DNA of 43,409 nt from Streptomyces olivaceus (GTDB lineage Bacteria; Actinomycetota; Actinomycetes; Streptomycetales; Streptomycetaceae): positions 1-43,409 of the forward strand of contig NZ_JOFH01000042.1 in NCBI RefSeq assembly GCF_000721235.1, written 5' to 3'. Positions 6,563 to 14,767 of the stretch are shown here, piece after piece. The notes below the pieces were generated by a model that was not told the DNA's origin, ran no database searches, and saw nothing but the letters and a program-made list of their open reading frames with translations. Position 1 is the stretch's first letter. Every line of letters begins with the position of its first letter. Made by a program: the position numbers and the translations under genes.

Positions 6563-7702
6563 ATGAGTACCCATCACCCCGTCGCGATCATCGGCGGAGG
6601 CCTCGGCGGCCTCACCGCCGCCCGCGTCCTGCACGTCAACGGCGTCCGGGCCGCCGTCTTCGAACTGGAGGCGTCCGCCGCGGCCCGCACCCAGGGCGGC
6701 ATGCTCGACATCCACGAGGAGAACGGCCAGAAGGCGCTGCACGCCGCCGGCCTCCACGAGGACTTTCTCAAGATCGTCCACGGGGGCGGCCAGGAGATGC
6801 GCCTGGTCGGCCCGGACGCCACCGTCCACGTCCGCGAGCAGGACGACGGAACCGGCGCCCGCCCGGAGGTGGACCGCGGCGACCTGCGCCACCTGCTCCT
6901 GAACTCGCTGCCCGACGGCACGATCCGCTGGGGCAGGAAGGCCACGGCCGTCCGGGCGCTGGGCGACGGCCGCCACGAGGTGACGTTCGCCGACGGCTCC
7001 GCCGTCACCACCGACCTCCTGATCGGCGCCGACGGGGCCTGGTCCCGGGTACGGCCCCTGCTCTCCGCCGCCACGCCCGCCTACACCGGCATCTCCTTCG
7101 CCGAGACCGACCTGCACGACGCCGACGCCCGGCACCCACGCGGCGCCGCCCTCGTCGGAGGCGGTTTCTTCATCAGCCTGAGCGAGGGGCGCGGTTTCCT
7201 CGCGCACCGCGAGACCGACGGCAGCCTCCACGTCTACGCCGCGCTGAAGGCCGACGAAGACTGGCTGGACACCGTCGACTTCACCGACCTCACCGCCGCC
7301 AAGGCCGCCGTACTCGCTCGTTTCGAAGGCTGGCACGAGGACCTGCGCGGCCTGGTCGCCGGCGCGGACACGGTCACCCCGCGCCGCATCCACGCGCTGC
7401 CCGTCGGACACCGCTGGGAGCGGACCGCGGGGGTGACGCTCCTCGGTGACGCCGCCCACCTCATGTCCCCCTTCGCCGGCGAGGGCGCGAACCTGGCCAT
7501 GCTCGACGGTGCCGAACTCGCCGAGACGATCGCCGCTCACCCCGGCGACACCGAGGCCGCGCTCGCCTCGTACGAACAGGCCCTCTTCCCACGCAGCGAG
7601 GCGTCCGCGGCCGAGTCCGCCGCCAGCCTGGAGACGATGTTCGGCGACCGGGGACTGGAGCGAATGATCGAGTTCTTCACCGCCGGGCCGGCGGCCGGGT
7701 GA
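6563..7702 (+). CDS. TetX-like FAD-dependent monooxygenase
   Basis: A 379-residue class A flavoprotein hydroxylase. The FAD-binding GGGLGGLTAA is at residues 11-20, the DG motif (IGADGAWSR) near 152-162 and the GD motif (LLGDAAHLMSPFAGEGANL) near 291-310. The overall pattern is closest to TetX-type enzymes, which hydroxylate tetracyclines, and to related aromatic hydroxylases. The ATG at 6563 has an AGGAGG ribosome site. It is paired with the TetR gene upstream through a duplicated operator, so expression is probably induced by its substrate. Whether it inactivates an antibiotic or acts on an endogenous aromatic cannot be decided here. Confidence 0.9.
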   Translation: MSTHHPVAIIGGGLGGLTAARVLHVNGVRAAVFELEASAAARTQGGMLDIHEENGQKALHAAGLHEDFLKIVHGGGQEMRLVGPDATVHVREQDDGTGARPEVDRGDLRHLLLNSLPDGTIRWGRKATAVRALGDGRHEVTFADGSAVTTDLLIGADGAWSRVRPLLSAATPAYTGISFAETDLHDADARHPRGAALVGGGFFISLSEGRGFLAHRETDGSLHVYAALKADEDWLDTVDFTDLTAAKAAVLARFEGWHEDLRGLVAGADTVTPRRIHALPVGHRWERTAGVTLLGDAAHLMSPFAGEGANLAMLDGAELAETIAAHPGDTEAALASYEQALFPRSEASAAESAASLETMFGDRGLERMIEFFTAGPAAG

Positions 7703-7788
7703 CCGCGACCGGCCGCAGGCCGCTGCATCCGGCCCCACGCCCAGCAGTGCGCCCCCGCAGACAGCCGGTTCTTTCCCGGCGTCGGGCG

Positions 7789-8685
7789 TTACGCGCGAGG
7801 GCTTGACGCCGCGGAGGACGAGGGTGGCTCGGTCGTGGTGGCGGTCCCGTCGACGCGGGCCTCGAAGCACTCGCGTTCGCCGTCGGGCGCCGCGGGCCGG
7901 AAGCAGGCCCGGACGGTGCTGCCGGGACCGACTTCCGTCATCTCGGTGTAGACGAAGGCCGCCGCGTCCTCCTCGTTCCTGATGCGCACGTCGTGGGTCG
8001 GGCCGCCTGCCGTGACGTCCACCCGGTCGCCGATCTCGGTCCCCCAGGTCCGGACCCAGCTCGCACCGCACTTCGTGCTGTGGCGCAGCTCGACGTGGGC
8101 GCCGGTGGCCGTGCGGTGCGAGGCGAGGGTGTCGGGGCCGATGCCGCAGATCAGGCGCATCGGGTCCCGGCCCTCGCAGGCGGCTCCCTGGCATTGGGGA
8201 GCGAGGGAGAACGGGACGGAGGCCGTCGGCGGTTCGTCCTCCCGCGCCTCCGAGTCCGGCAGCAGGAGGAACAGCAGGGCCGCGGCGCCGCCGACGATCA
8301 CGGTGTACGCCGATGCCAGCGCCAGCAGCAGCCTGCCCCTGGCACGTCGCCGGCCGGCCCCGGTGGGCGGCGGCGCCTGCTGGGGCGGTGACTGGGGCGG
8401 CTCGTCCGTGGAAGGGGTGGGGGCGGCGGGCGCTGGGGGCGTCGCGCGTCCGCTCCAGTGCGACTCGGCGATCTCCCACAGGGCCAGCAGTCGCCCGTCC
8501 GGTTCGTTCGCGAGTCGGCACAGGTCCCGTACGGCCTGGCGAGGGGGCAGGCTCTTGCCGTTGAGGTAACGCTCCCACGAGGACTTGCTGTACGGCGTTC
8601 GCTCCGCGAGCGCCGCCAGGCTCAGTCCTGATCCGGCCTTCAGCTCTCGCAGGGCCGCGACCAGCCGGGTGTGTTCCGTGGTCAC
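7789..8685 (-). CDS. HTH-transmembrane-DUF2690 protein
   Basis: A 298-residue predicted one-pass membrane protein. Residues 5-75 form a HTH-type domain (SLAALAERTPYSKSSWERYLNG), followed by a Pro-rich linker, one membrane helix at about 119-142 and an extracellular DUF2690 domain (about 165-225) with four cysteines (165, 170, 180, 206). Such a layout could couple an envelope signal to DNA binding. The GTG start at 8685 overlaps the stop of the upstream HTH-peptidoglycan-binding gene (GTGA). Their HTH parts are clearly paralogous, including the shared YLNG(K/R)SLPPR motif. The DUF2690 ligand is unknown. Confidence 0.85.
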   Translation of the reverse strand: MTTEHTRLVAALRELKAGSGLSLAALAERTPYSKSSWERYLNGKSLPPRQAVRDLCRLANEPDGRLLALWEIAESHWSGRATPPAPAAPTPSTDEPPQSPPQQAPPPTGAGRRRARGRLLLALASAYTVIVGGAAALLFLLLPDSEAREDEPPTASVPFSLAPQCQGAACEGRDPMRLICGIGPDTLASHRTATGAHVELRHSTKCGASWVRTWGTEIGDRVDVTAGGPTHDVRIRNEEDAAAFVYTEMTEVGPGSTVRACFRPAAPDGERECFEARVDGTATTTEPPSSSAASSPRA

Positions 8686-9491
8686 TGGGGCGCCCCCTCC
8701 CGCAGGGCCTGCCAGGTGGGCGGGTCGATGACCCCGTTCACGATCAGCCCGCCGCGCTTCTGCATGCGCTCGACCGCTCGCCGGGTCTTCGGACCGAAGA
8801 CGCCGTCGATGTCGCCCGGTTCGGAGCCCGCCCGTTGCAGCAGGCACTGGGCCTCGGCCACTTCGAGCCCCATCTGGGTGTTGGACAGGAGGATGTCGGT
8901 GGTCCGGCTCAGGCCCGCGTACCAGCGTCCGTCGCGCTGCTCCAGCTCGCAGGTGTAGATGACCGGCACCATGGACTCCGACACGGTGGCCACGGCCGTC
9001 GCGGCGACACCGGCGCGTTCGTCCGCGAGCTGGGCACGGGCCTCGGTGAGCCGCACGGCCAGCAGCAGCGCCGCGGTGACGGACAGCGCCGTCACCACGG
9101 CCGCCGCCGTGACCGCGACGCGCAGGTGACGCCCCTGCCGCTGCTGTTCGGTGGGGGCGTGTTCCGGTGGCGCAGGGCCATCATCCGGGGCGGGGGCGGC
9201 GGCGGGGGTGGTGACCGCCCGTCCTTCCGACCAGCGTTGGGCGGCGATCTCGTGCAGCACCAGCAAGCGGTGCGGATTGTCCCCGCCGACGCGGGCCATC
9301 GACTCGACGGCCTCGCGGGGCGGCAGAGACCTGCCGTTCAGATACCGCTGCCAAGACTTGGCGCTGTACCCGGTCTTCGCGGCCAGTCCGCGCTTGCTCA
9401 ACTCGCTGCGATCCTTGAGCCTCCGCAGCCGCACGATCAGGTGGCGGACGTCTGGATGCAGTTCTGCGGGCAGTTCCCTCCAGTGCGACAC
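8682..9491 (-). CDS. HTH-transmembrane-peptidoglycan-binding protein
   Basis: A 269-residue predicted one-pass membrane protein. The HTH domain is at about 12-75 (SKRGLAAKTGYSAKSWQRYL), a Pro-rich linker follows, the membrane helix is at about 124-147, and a PG_binding_1-like domain sits at about 209-263 (AQCLLQRAG..DIDGVFGPKTRRAVERMQ). The GTG at 9491 is chosen because GGGAG precedes it at good spacing and related proteins begin SHWRELP; an ATG at 9554 would add 21 residues but has no ribosome site. It forms a coupled two-gene operon with the DUF2690 protein. The orientation puts the wall-binding domain outside and the HTH inside. Confidence 0.85.
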   Translation of the reverse strand: MSHWRELPAELHPDVRHLIVRLRRLKDRSELSKRGLAAKTGYSAKSWQRYLNGRSLPPREAVESMARVGGDNPHRLLVLHEIAAQRWSEGRAVTTPAAAPAPDDGPAPPEHAPTEQQRQGRHLRVAVTAAAVVTALSVTAALLLAVRLTEARAQLADERAGVAATAVATVSESMVPVIYTCELEQRDGRWYAGLSRTTDILLSNTQMGLEVAEAQCLLQRAGSEPGDIDGVFGPKTRRAVERMQKRGGLIVNGVIDPPTWQALREGAPQ

Positions 9492-9838
9492 GCTTCTCCC
9501 ACTCGCGTTCGGGACCCCCCGGGCCCGCCCCCGTACCTCGGTCTCATTCTGCATCAGCCATCACGGGTGTACAGCGCGGAACTCCGGTCCGGCGCGGCTC
9601 CGCCCTGTCGCGGACGCAGCCCTTCCGTCCCGTCGCGGTCCCGTTGCGGGGACGCGCAGGGCGACGTCTGCGCAGGTCAACGCGCGGGATGTCTCGGGAC
9701 GGGGCCACTTCTGCGTGGGCTGTGGTCAGCGGTCGCGCCGACCCCGCACGCTCATGGGGCCTTCACCGCCGTGGCCGGGATCGGCGCCGGCGGCACAGGT
9801 ATCCCGTTCGATGCACAACTGAGCAAAGGAACAGGTCA
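9492..9838. other. Divergent intergenic region
   Basis: This 347-nt region separates the leftward HTH pair from the rightward secreted-protein pair. It should hold both promoters. I see no clear repeat, RNA gene or further coding frame. Confidence 0.4.
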
Positions 9839-10213
9839 TTGAAGAAGCGTGTGGGTCCGCGAGGCTGGCTGACCGCCGGTGTGGCCGCCTCGGTTCTGGC
9901 CGGGGGGTCCGTGGTCTTCGGAGCGTCCCCCGCGGCGGCAGCCGCCTGTGGCGCGTCGCTCAGCGTCAAAACGGCGGGAGCTTCGGCCGCGTGGGACGTG
10001 GCGTGCGACGCCGGCCACATCCACGTCGTCGGATGGGTCAAGGACACCGACAACGACGGCCAGTGCGCCCGGGTGCGCGTGGAGTACGCCGACGGGGACA
10101 AGTGGTACAGCCCGCGGGCGTGCCCCGAGGGAACGAAGGTCGGCTTCGCGTCGCCCTGGAGCAGCACCAAGTCCCAGATCATCAACGCGTATCTGTACGA
10201 GTTCGACGTCTGA
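9839..10213 (+). CDS. Small secreted protein (paralogue 1)
   Basis: A 124-residue protein with a Sec signal peptide (positive start LKKRVGPRG, hydrophobic core, cleavage near ASPAAAAA at about 33-37) and a mature part of about 88 residues with four cysteines. No family is recognised. The central string VGWVKDTDNDGQCARV and the ending YLYEFDV are shared with the next gene. The TTG at 9839 is taken as the start because AAAGGA lies just upstream and the signal peptide begins there. The acidic DTDND segment could bind calcium, but this is only a suggestion. Confidence 0.75.
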   Translation: MKKRVGPRGWLTAGVAASVLAGGSVVFGASPAAAAACGASLSVKTAGASAAWDVACDAGHIHVVGWVKDTDNDGQCARVRVEYADGDKWYSPRACPEGTKVGFASPWSSTKSQIINAYLYEFDV

Positions 10214-10327
10214 GCGCGCGACGGGCGGCCCCGCTGCTGCCCGGAGAAGGCTGATCGAGGACTCCGGCGTGTGCATCGCCTGGCCCCCGGGGCCCTGGGA
10301 AGAGACCACGAAAGTAAGGAACTCGGA

Positions 10328-10711
10328 GTGAAGGCTTCACGGAAGATCCGCACGCTTACCGCCGGCGCGGCGGCCTCCCTCGTTCTGGGCGTCGGTGCGA
10401 CCCTGCTGACCGCCGGCCCTGCCGCGGCTGCCGGCTGCGGGGCCACCCTGAACCCCAAGACGTCCGGCGCCGAGGCGTTCTGGGAGGTGACGTGCCTCAC
10501 AGAGAGCAACGGGACCAAGAACGTGGGGATCGTCGGATGGGTCAAGGACACCGACAACGACGGCCAGTGCGCCCGCGTCAAGGCGACCTTCCCGAGCGGG
10601 ACGACCTACTACAGCCCGCAGGCCTGCCCCAAGGGCACCAAGGTGAACTTCCACTCCGGCTGGCGCAAGGGAGCGATCGTCGACGCGTACCTGTACGAGT
10701 TCGACGTGTGA
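10328..10711 (+). CDS. Small secreted protein (paralogue 2)
   Basis: A 127-residue tandem paralogue of the preceding gene. It has a signal peptide at about 1-35 (TAGAAASLVLGVGATLLTAG, then AAAAG) and a four-cysteine mature domain. It shares VGWVKDTDNDGQCARV, YYSPQACPKGTKV and YLYEFDV with its neighbour. The GTG at 10328 has AAGGA upstream at suitable spacing. The two copies have diverged in their N-terminal halves but keep a 46-nt identical block, which suggests recent duplication or gene conversion. Function unknown. Confidence 0.8.
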   Translation: MKASRKIRTLTAGAAASLVLGVGATLLTAGPAAAAGCGATLNPKTSGAEAFWEVTCLTESNGTKNVGIVGWVKDTDNDGQCARVKATFPSGTTYYSPQACPKGTKVNFHSGWRKGAIVDAYLYEFDV

Positions 10712-10721
10712 CGCCCTGAGC

Positions 10722-10760
10722 GGGACGCGGGACGCGGGACGCGGGCCGCGGGACGCGGGC
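10722..10760. repeat. GGGACGC heptamer tandem repeat
   Basis: About five imperfect GGGACGC/GGGCCGC heptamers follow the second secreted-protein gene. They are probably a simple-sequence tract with no function I can name. Confidence 0.6.
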
Positions 10761-10764
10761 CGTA

Positions 10765-10826
10765 CGGCAGCCGGGGCGGGGCGGGGGCGGGCAGGATGTT
10801 CCTGTCCGGCCCCGCGCCGGCTGCCG
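10765..10826. terminator. Long hairpin terminator
   Basis: Seventeen-base arms (10765-10781 and 10810-10826) pair with one mismatch. The 28-nt loop contains a smaller CAGGA/TCCTG hairpin. It lies between the secreted-protein gene and the DUF1707 gene. Confidence 0.55.
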
Positions 10827-10875
10827 CCGGTGCGACCGGGGTTCCACCGCGCCGACTCGGCAGTACGGTGAAAAC

Positions 10876-11418
10876 GTGGCCTCCTTACCGGAAGAAGCGC
10901 CGTCGCCGATCGGTGAAGACGATCGTGATGCAGCCGTGCGGCGCCTGCGCGAGGCGTACGCCGAAGGGCTCATCGCCCACGAGGTGTTGGACGAGCGCCT
11001 TCACCAGGTGCTCAGCGCCACGACGCGCGGCGCACTCGCGTCCGCTCTGGTCTCTCTCCCGCAGGAGCCCCCGGCACGCACGGCCACGATCGGCGCCGCC
11101 GGCGGACGGATCAAGCGGCGCGGCGCGTGGCGGGTGCCTCGGGTCCTCAAGGTCGAGTCGGCATACGGACGGGTGCGCCTCGACCTGTCCCGGGCGATCA
11201 TCGAACACCCGGTCGTCGACATCGAGCTGCAACTGGGGACCGGCGGGGCCAGGATCACGGTGCCTCGTGACGCGGTGGTCGACGTCGAGGACCTGAACAC
11301 TGGTTGGAAGGACCTGCGCTACAGGGTCCCGCGGCGTTCCCGGCCCGGCGGGCCGGTGATTCGCTTGCACGGGGCCATGGGGTACGGACGCTTGAGGATC
11401 CGCCACACCCTCCGTTGA
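10876..11418 (+). CDS. DUF1707 domain protein
   Basis: A 180-residue protein. The N-terminal ~55 residues (REAYAEGLIAHEVLDERLHQVLSATTRGAL) match the DUF1707 pattern, a short helical domain common in Streptomyces. The rest has beta-rich text (VESAYGRVRLDLSRAII..VDIELQLGTGGARITVPRDAVV) like a cell-wall-active/LiaF-like C-terminal domain. No membrane helix is visible. The GTG at 10876 is used; no strong ribosome site precedes it. It may be an accessory to envelope stress sensing, but this is family-level inference. Confidence 0.85.
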   Translation: MASLPEEAPSPIGEDDRDAAVRRLREAYAEGLIAHEVLDERLHQVLSATTRGALASALVSLPQEPPARTATIGAAGGRIKRRGAWRVPRVLKVESAYGRVRLDLSRAIIEHPVVDIELQLGTGGARITVPRDAVVDVEDLNTGWKDLRYRVPRRSRPGGPVIRLHGAMGYGRLRIRHTLR

Positions 11419-11426
11419 GGCCCCGC

Positions 11427-11450
11427 CCGGTGCCGCCCTGCCGGCACCGG
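11427..11450. terminator. Bidirectional terminator
   Basis: A perfect 9-bp stem CCGGTGCCG/CGGCACCGG (11427-11435 and 11442-11450) with a 6-nt loop lies between the convergent DUF1707 gene and the MpaB-like gene. Confidence 0.65.
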
Positions 11451-11455
11451 TCCGG

Positions 11456-12619
11456 TCAGGGCGTGACGGTCGGGGCGGGAGGCGTCCACCTGTGGGTGCG
11501 GGGTACGGCGCCGGTGACGCCGTAGTCCTTCTTCAGTTGTTCCGGGATGGCGTAGTGCATGACGCGTCCGCGGGTGAGTGAGGACAGCTCGAAGATGGTG
11601 GTGAGGTGTCCGAGGCGGTCCAGGGCCCAGGCACCGAGCGGGGAGCGGTCCTCGATGGTCTCCAGGACGCCGAGCAGGGTGGGGGCGGCCTTGACCACGC
11701 TGTCCCAGGCCGTGCGGGGCACCCGGAGCCAGTCGGCGCAGGTGTCGCCGATCAGGTAGCGGACGAGTGCGGAGACGATCGGGTCGAAGAAGGTGCCGGG
11801 GACGACTTCCTCGTAGAGGTCGATCAGCTGCCGGGTCAGGTGCGCGCCCTCGTCGGACGGCCCCATGTGGCGGAGCATGTAGAGGTCCTGGAACTGCCGC
11901 GCCTCCTCCAGCGTCCTGGGTACGGCGTCCTGGTCGACGCCGAGGATGGCACCGACCACCCGCCATGCGTAGTAGTACGCCTCGGCCCCTTCGGTGGACA
12001 TGTGGATGCCGAGCCGGTGGAGACTGTCCAGGACGAGCAGGGAGAAGAACAGCTGCCCGCCGATCATGTCCTCCTGGCAGATCGGCGTGCCGTGTGCCTC
12101 GCTGTCCCAGCGGTTCTCCCGCTTGAGGTGGTGGCGGATGGAGGCGTGCAGCAGACGGACCTTCTGGGCGGCGGGGATGAACCGGCCGCCCGCCTCGAAG
12201 GCGTCGGGCTGCATCAGGTAGACGGTGAACTGACCGGTCTCCGCCATCCGTTTGGACGGGTAGTTCAGCCCGTGCGTGGCGGACAGCAGTTTCGCCACGT
12301 GCGGGACGACGTAGCAGGCCGGCATCGCGGCGAAGGAGAGCGCGGTGGAGATGTGCACGTTGTTGTCGATGAAGAACAGCCGTGCCTTCTCCATCTCCCC
12401 CCAGTCCACCCACGCCGGCGGCACACTGGTGGCCTGCAAGTACTCGCGGGCTACTTCCGGCAGGCCGTCGGGCAGGGGCGTACCGGCGGTGGACACGTAG
12501 CGCATCAGGGAGTTGAACGTGCCCACCTCCCCGCGTTCGAACAGAGTGGCCACGACGGCGTCGGCGAGTTCGTCGCCCGCCTGCCGCAGCGAGTCCATGG
12601 ATGCTTCGCTGTAGGTCAT
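11456..12619 (-). CDS. MpaB/latex-clearing-protein family haem oxygenase (DUF2236)
   Basis: A 387-residue member of the MpaB/B'/rubber-oxygenase catalytic family. Arg124, Thr128 and His158 (RMAET..VRLLHASIRHHL) have exactly the 4- and 30-residue spacing of Arg164, Thr168 and His198 in latex-clearing protein Lcp of strain K30, where the His ligates b-type haem. The known family members cleave isoprenoid double bonds oxidatively (rubber, or the farnesyl chain in mycophenolate biosynthesis). No signal peptide is seen, unlike secreted Lcp. It follows a polyprenyl synthase gene by 26 nt, so an isoprenoid substrate is likely. Start ATG 12619 with a GGAG site. Confidence 0.85.
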   Translation of the reverse strand: MTYSEASMDSLRQAGDELADAVVATLFERGEVGTFNSLMRYVSTAGTPLPDGLPEVAREYLQATSVPPAWVDWGEMEKARLFFIDNNVHISTALSFAAMPACYVVPHVAKLLSATHGLNYPSKRMAETGQFTVYLMQPDAFEAGGRFIPAAQKVRLLHASIRHHLKRENRWDSEAHGTPICQEDMIGGQLFFSLLVLDSLHRLGIHMSTEGAEAYYYAWRVVGAILGVDQDAVPRTLEEARQFQDLYMLRHMGPSDEGAHLTRQLIDLYEEVVPGTFFDPIVSALVRYLIGDTCADWLRVPRTAWDSVVKAAPTLLGVLETIEDRSPLGAWALDRLGHLTTIFELSSLTRGRVMHYAIPEQLKKDYGVTGAVPRTHRWTPPAPTVTP

Positions 12620-12645
12620 GGTGTCTCCGGGTGGTCCGTGCGTGG

Positions 12646-13698
12646 TCAGTGCAGGCGGTCTGTCGCGGAGCGGGCGAGGTCGGCCAGGGCGCACCGGGCC
12701 TGGCGCGGCAGGTCCATCCCGTGCAGGGCCCGGGCGGCTGCCTCGGTGCGCGCCGTGATCATGTGCTCGATGCGCTGGGGAGCCTTCAGTTCGGTCATCA
12801 GCGAGCGCACGGTCGCGAGGTGGCGGTCGTCGAGGTCGTCGCGTCCGAGGAGCGCGCGCAGGTGCTCTCGCTGGGTGCCGTCGGCGGCCTTCCACGTCTC
12901 CGCCAGCAGTGCGGTGGGCCGGTGGCCGCGCACGTCGTCGAGGGCGGCCTTGCCGGTGCGGTCGGGATCGCCGAAGAGGCCGAGCAAGTCGTCGCGCAGC
13001 TGGAACGCCTCGCCCAGGGGCAGGCCGTAGGCGGAGTACCCCTCCCGCAACTGCCGTGACGCACCTGCGAGCAGGCCGCCGAGGAGCAGAGGCTGCTCGA
13101 CGGTGTACTTGGCGGTCTTGTACCGGATGACCTTCAAGGAGTCCTGTGTGTCCGGCGGGCCGGCGGTGCGCAGGATCTCCAGGCACTCGCCGGCGATCAG
13201 TTCACGGGCGAGAGCCGACCACAGCGGCCGGGCCCGGGCCAGATAGGCGGCCGGCAGGCCACTGGAGGTGAACAACTGCCCGGCGAGGGCCATCAGCAGG
13301 TCACCCACCAGCATGGCCAGCGAACGCGCTGCGGCCGCGGCCCCGGGGCGGCCTCGGACGGGCTCCAGAAGGGCGATGTGCGCGGTGGGGCGGCTGTGCC
13401 GTCGAGGGCTGTCGTCGATGAGGTCGTCGTGGACGGTGGCGGCGGCGTGGACCAGTTCCATGGAGGCCGCCGCCCGCAGGAGAGCCTCGCTGTCGGGCTG
13501 TCCGGCCGCCCGCCATCCCCAGTAGCAGAACGCCGCTCGCAGCCTCTTGCCGTGCGCGGCGGCGAGCCGCACCTGTTCGGCGACCGGTTTCAGATCGGGG
13601 TCGATCGAGAGCAGTTCGTCGGTCTCCGCCGTCAGGAAGGCGGACAGGGTGTCGTCGACGCGGGCCTTGAAAGCGGCCCGGTCCCAGGAGTCAATCAT
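12646..13698 (-). CDS. Polyprenyl diphosphate synthase
   Basis: A 350-residue all-helical isoprenyl synthase. The first Asp-rich motif is Asp91-Asp92-x-x-Asp95 (HDDLIDD), the second Asp236-Asp237..Asp244 (RDDLLGLFGD), with KTAKYT at 194-199 and an HGKR diphosphate-binding segment near 49-52. Short- to medium-chain products (farnesyl or geranylgeranyl diphosphate) are usual, but chain length is not clear from the residues before the first motif. The start overlaps the preceding small gene by 8 nt and the gene is followed by the MpaB-type oxygenase. Confidence 0.92.
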   Translation of the reverse strand: MIDSWDRAAFKARVDDTLSAFLTAETDELLSIDPDLKPVAEQVRLAAAHGKRLRAAFCYWGWRAAGQPDSEALLRAAASMELVHAAATVHDDLIDDSPRRHSRPTAHIALLEPVRGRPGAAAAARSLAMLVGDLLMALAGQLFTSSGLPAAYLARARPLWSALARELIAGECLEILRTAGPPDTQDSLKVIRYKTAKYTVEQPLLLGGLLAGASRQLREGYSAYGLPLGEAFQLRDDLLGLFGDPDRTGKAALDDVRGHRPTALLAETWKAADGTQREHLRALLGRDDLDDRHLATVRSLMTELKAPQRIEHMITARTEAAARALHGMDLPRQARCALADLARSATDRLH

Positions 13699-13981
13699 CG
13701 CCGTCCGTGTCGGCCGAGGCGGCCGAGCGCGTCACCACGTGCTGCGCGAGTACCTCGAGATGGGCCGGCTGGGCCGAGTACCGGTCGAGAGTGAGCCGGC
13801 CGCGGGCCATCAGGTCCTGCTCGGCGTCCCGGGCCAGGTCGGCTGCGTCCGAGCGCCGTACCAAACCCTTCAACGCGCTGGTCGCGGAACCGATCGTGCT
13901 GAATGCCAGGTCCGCGAGACCGGCCACCAACAGTACGGCCTGCTCGTCCAGGCCGCCTTCCTGTCGCGACGGTTGGGTCAT
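13691..13981 (-). CDS. Small protein leading the polyprenyl synthase operon
   Basis: A 96-residue protein, no family recognised. It has a helical N-terminal half (AVLLVAGLADLAFSTIGSATSALKGLV) and a polar tail (RGRLTLDRYSAQPAHLEVLAQHVV). The first part could be a membrane-associating amphipathic helix. The ATG at 13981 is preceded by GGGGAG. Its overlap with the synthase start implies matched expression, perhaps as a partner of the synthase. The mid-sequence (ARDAEQDLMARGRLTLDR) suggests a soluble helical bundle. Confidence 0.75.
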   Translation of the reverse strand: MTQPSRQEGGLDEQAVLLVAGLADLAFSTIGSATSALKGLVRRSDAADLARDAEQDLMARGRLTLDRYSAQPAHLEVLAQHVVTRSAASADTDGDD

Positions 13982-14182
13982 GCTGCAACTCCCCGAGCAG
14001 TCGGAACTTCCGTGGACGGCGAACCGGCGCCCCGTGGGACAGCATGCCGACATGAGTGCGACGAGCACGCCTCATTACCGTATTGAGTGACAAGACCGAA
14101 CAGATGACCACGAGGCTCGTCGCGGAGCAGGGTCACGGGGTCCCCGCTCCGCGGCGGCCGGGCCGGCGGGATGATGGGCCGT

Positions 14183-14665
14183 ATGCGTATCCGCATTGAC
14201 GCCGTCGGTCTGCCCGGTCTCGTCTGCCCGGTCCTCGTCGGTGGCAGGGTTTCCGAGTACCGCAACGTCCATGTCGCCGTGCAGCGCCGCGACCGGCCGG
14301 GTGAACTCCTCGCGCCGCAGCCCGGTGACGCGCGGTCCGCGAGCTGGACGCTGGAGTGCACCACGAGCGTCTCGCCGGACGGCATCGAGGTCCAGGGGCC
14401 CTACGTGCAGGACCGTCTGGGTCATCGGTTCGTCTACCTGTCGTGGGGCACGGTCGACGACGCGGGCGCCTTCACGATGTTCCGCCGCGCCAAACTGATG
14501 CTCGACGCCGTCCCCGCCGACGTACTCGCCGCCGCGCGCGGCGGACTGCTGGCCGGACGGCTCGGCCTGACCGACGCACAGGGCGGGCCCCTTTGCGCGC
14601 GGGTCCGGCCTCCGGACATCACCTGGACCGCCGAGCGCGCCGGACAGGGGGACACACCGCGGTGA
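14183..14665 (+). CDS. DUF5990 family protein
   Basis: A 160-residue soluble protein starting MRIRIDAVGLPG, with the DUF5990-like pattern of an N-terminal strand and YRNVHVAVQRRDRPGELL, then SWTLECTTS and QGPYVQDRLGHRFVYLSWG. No enzymatic motif is visible. It is divergent from the polyprenyl operon with a 200-nt gap and ends 17 nt before a strong terminator. An upstream in-frame ATG at 14171 would add four residues. Confidence 0.75.
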   Translation: MRIRIDAVGLPGLVCPVLVGGRVSEYRNVHVAVQRRDRPGELLAPQPGDARSASWTLECTTSVSPDGIEVQGPYVQDRLGHRFVYLSWGTVDDAGAFTMFRRAKLMLDAVPADVLAAARGGLLAGRLGLTDAQGGPLCARVRPPDITWTAERAGQGDTPR

Positions 14666-14682
14666 GGGCGGCGTAGTCGCGC

Positions 14683-14715
14683 ACCAACCCCCGGGTCGTC
14701 GACCCGGGGGTTGGT
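14683..14715. terminator. Strong bidirectional terminator
   Basis: A perfect 15-bp GC-rich stem (14683-14697 and 14701-14715) closes on a 3-nt loop between the DUF5990 gene and the convergent secreted-protein gene. Confidence 0.85.
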
Positions 14716-14767
14716 TGCCGCCGCCCGGCCCCGTACGGGGCGTTCGGGCGGGAAGGTGAGTGGGGCG

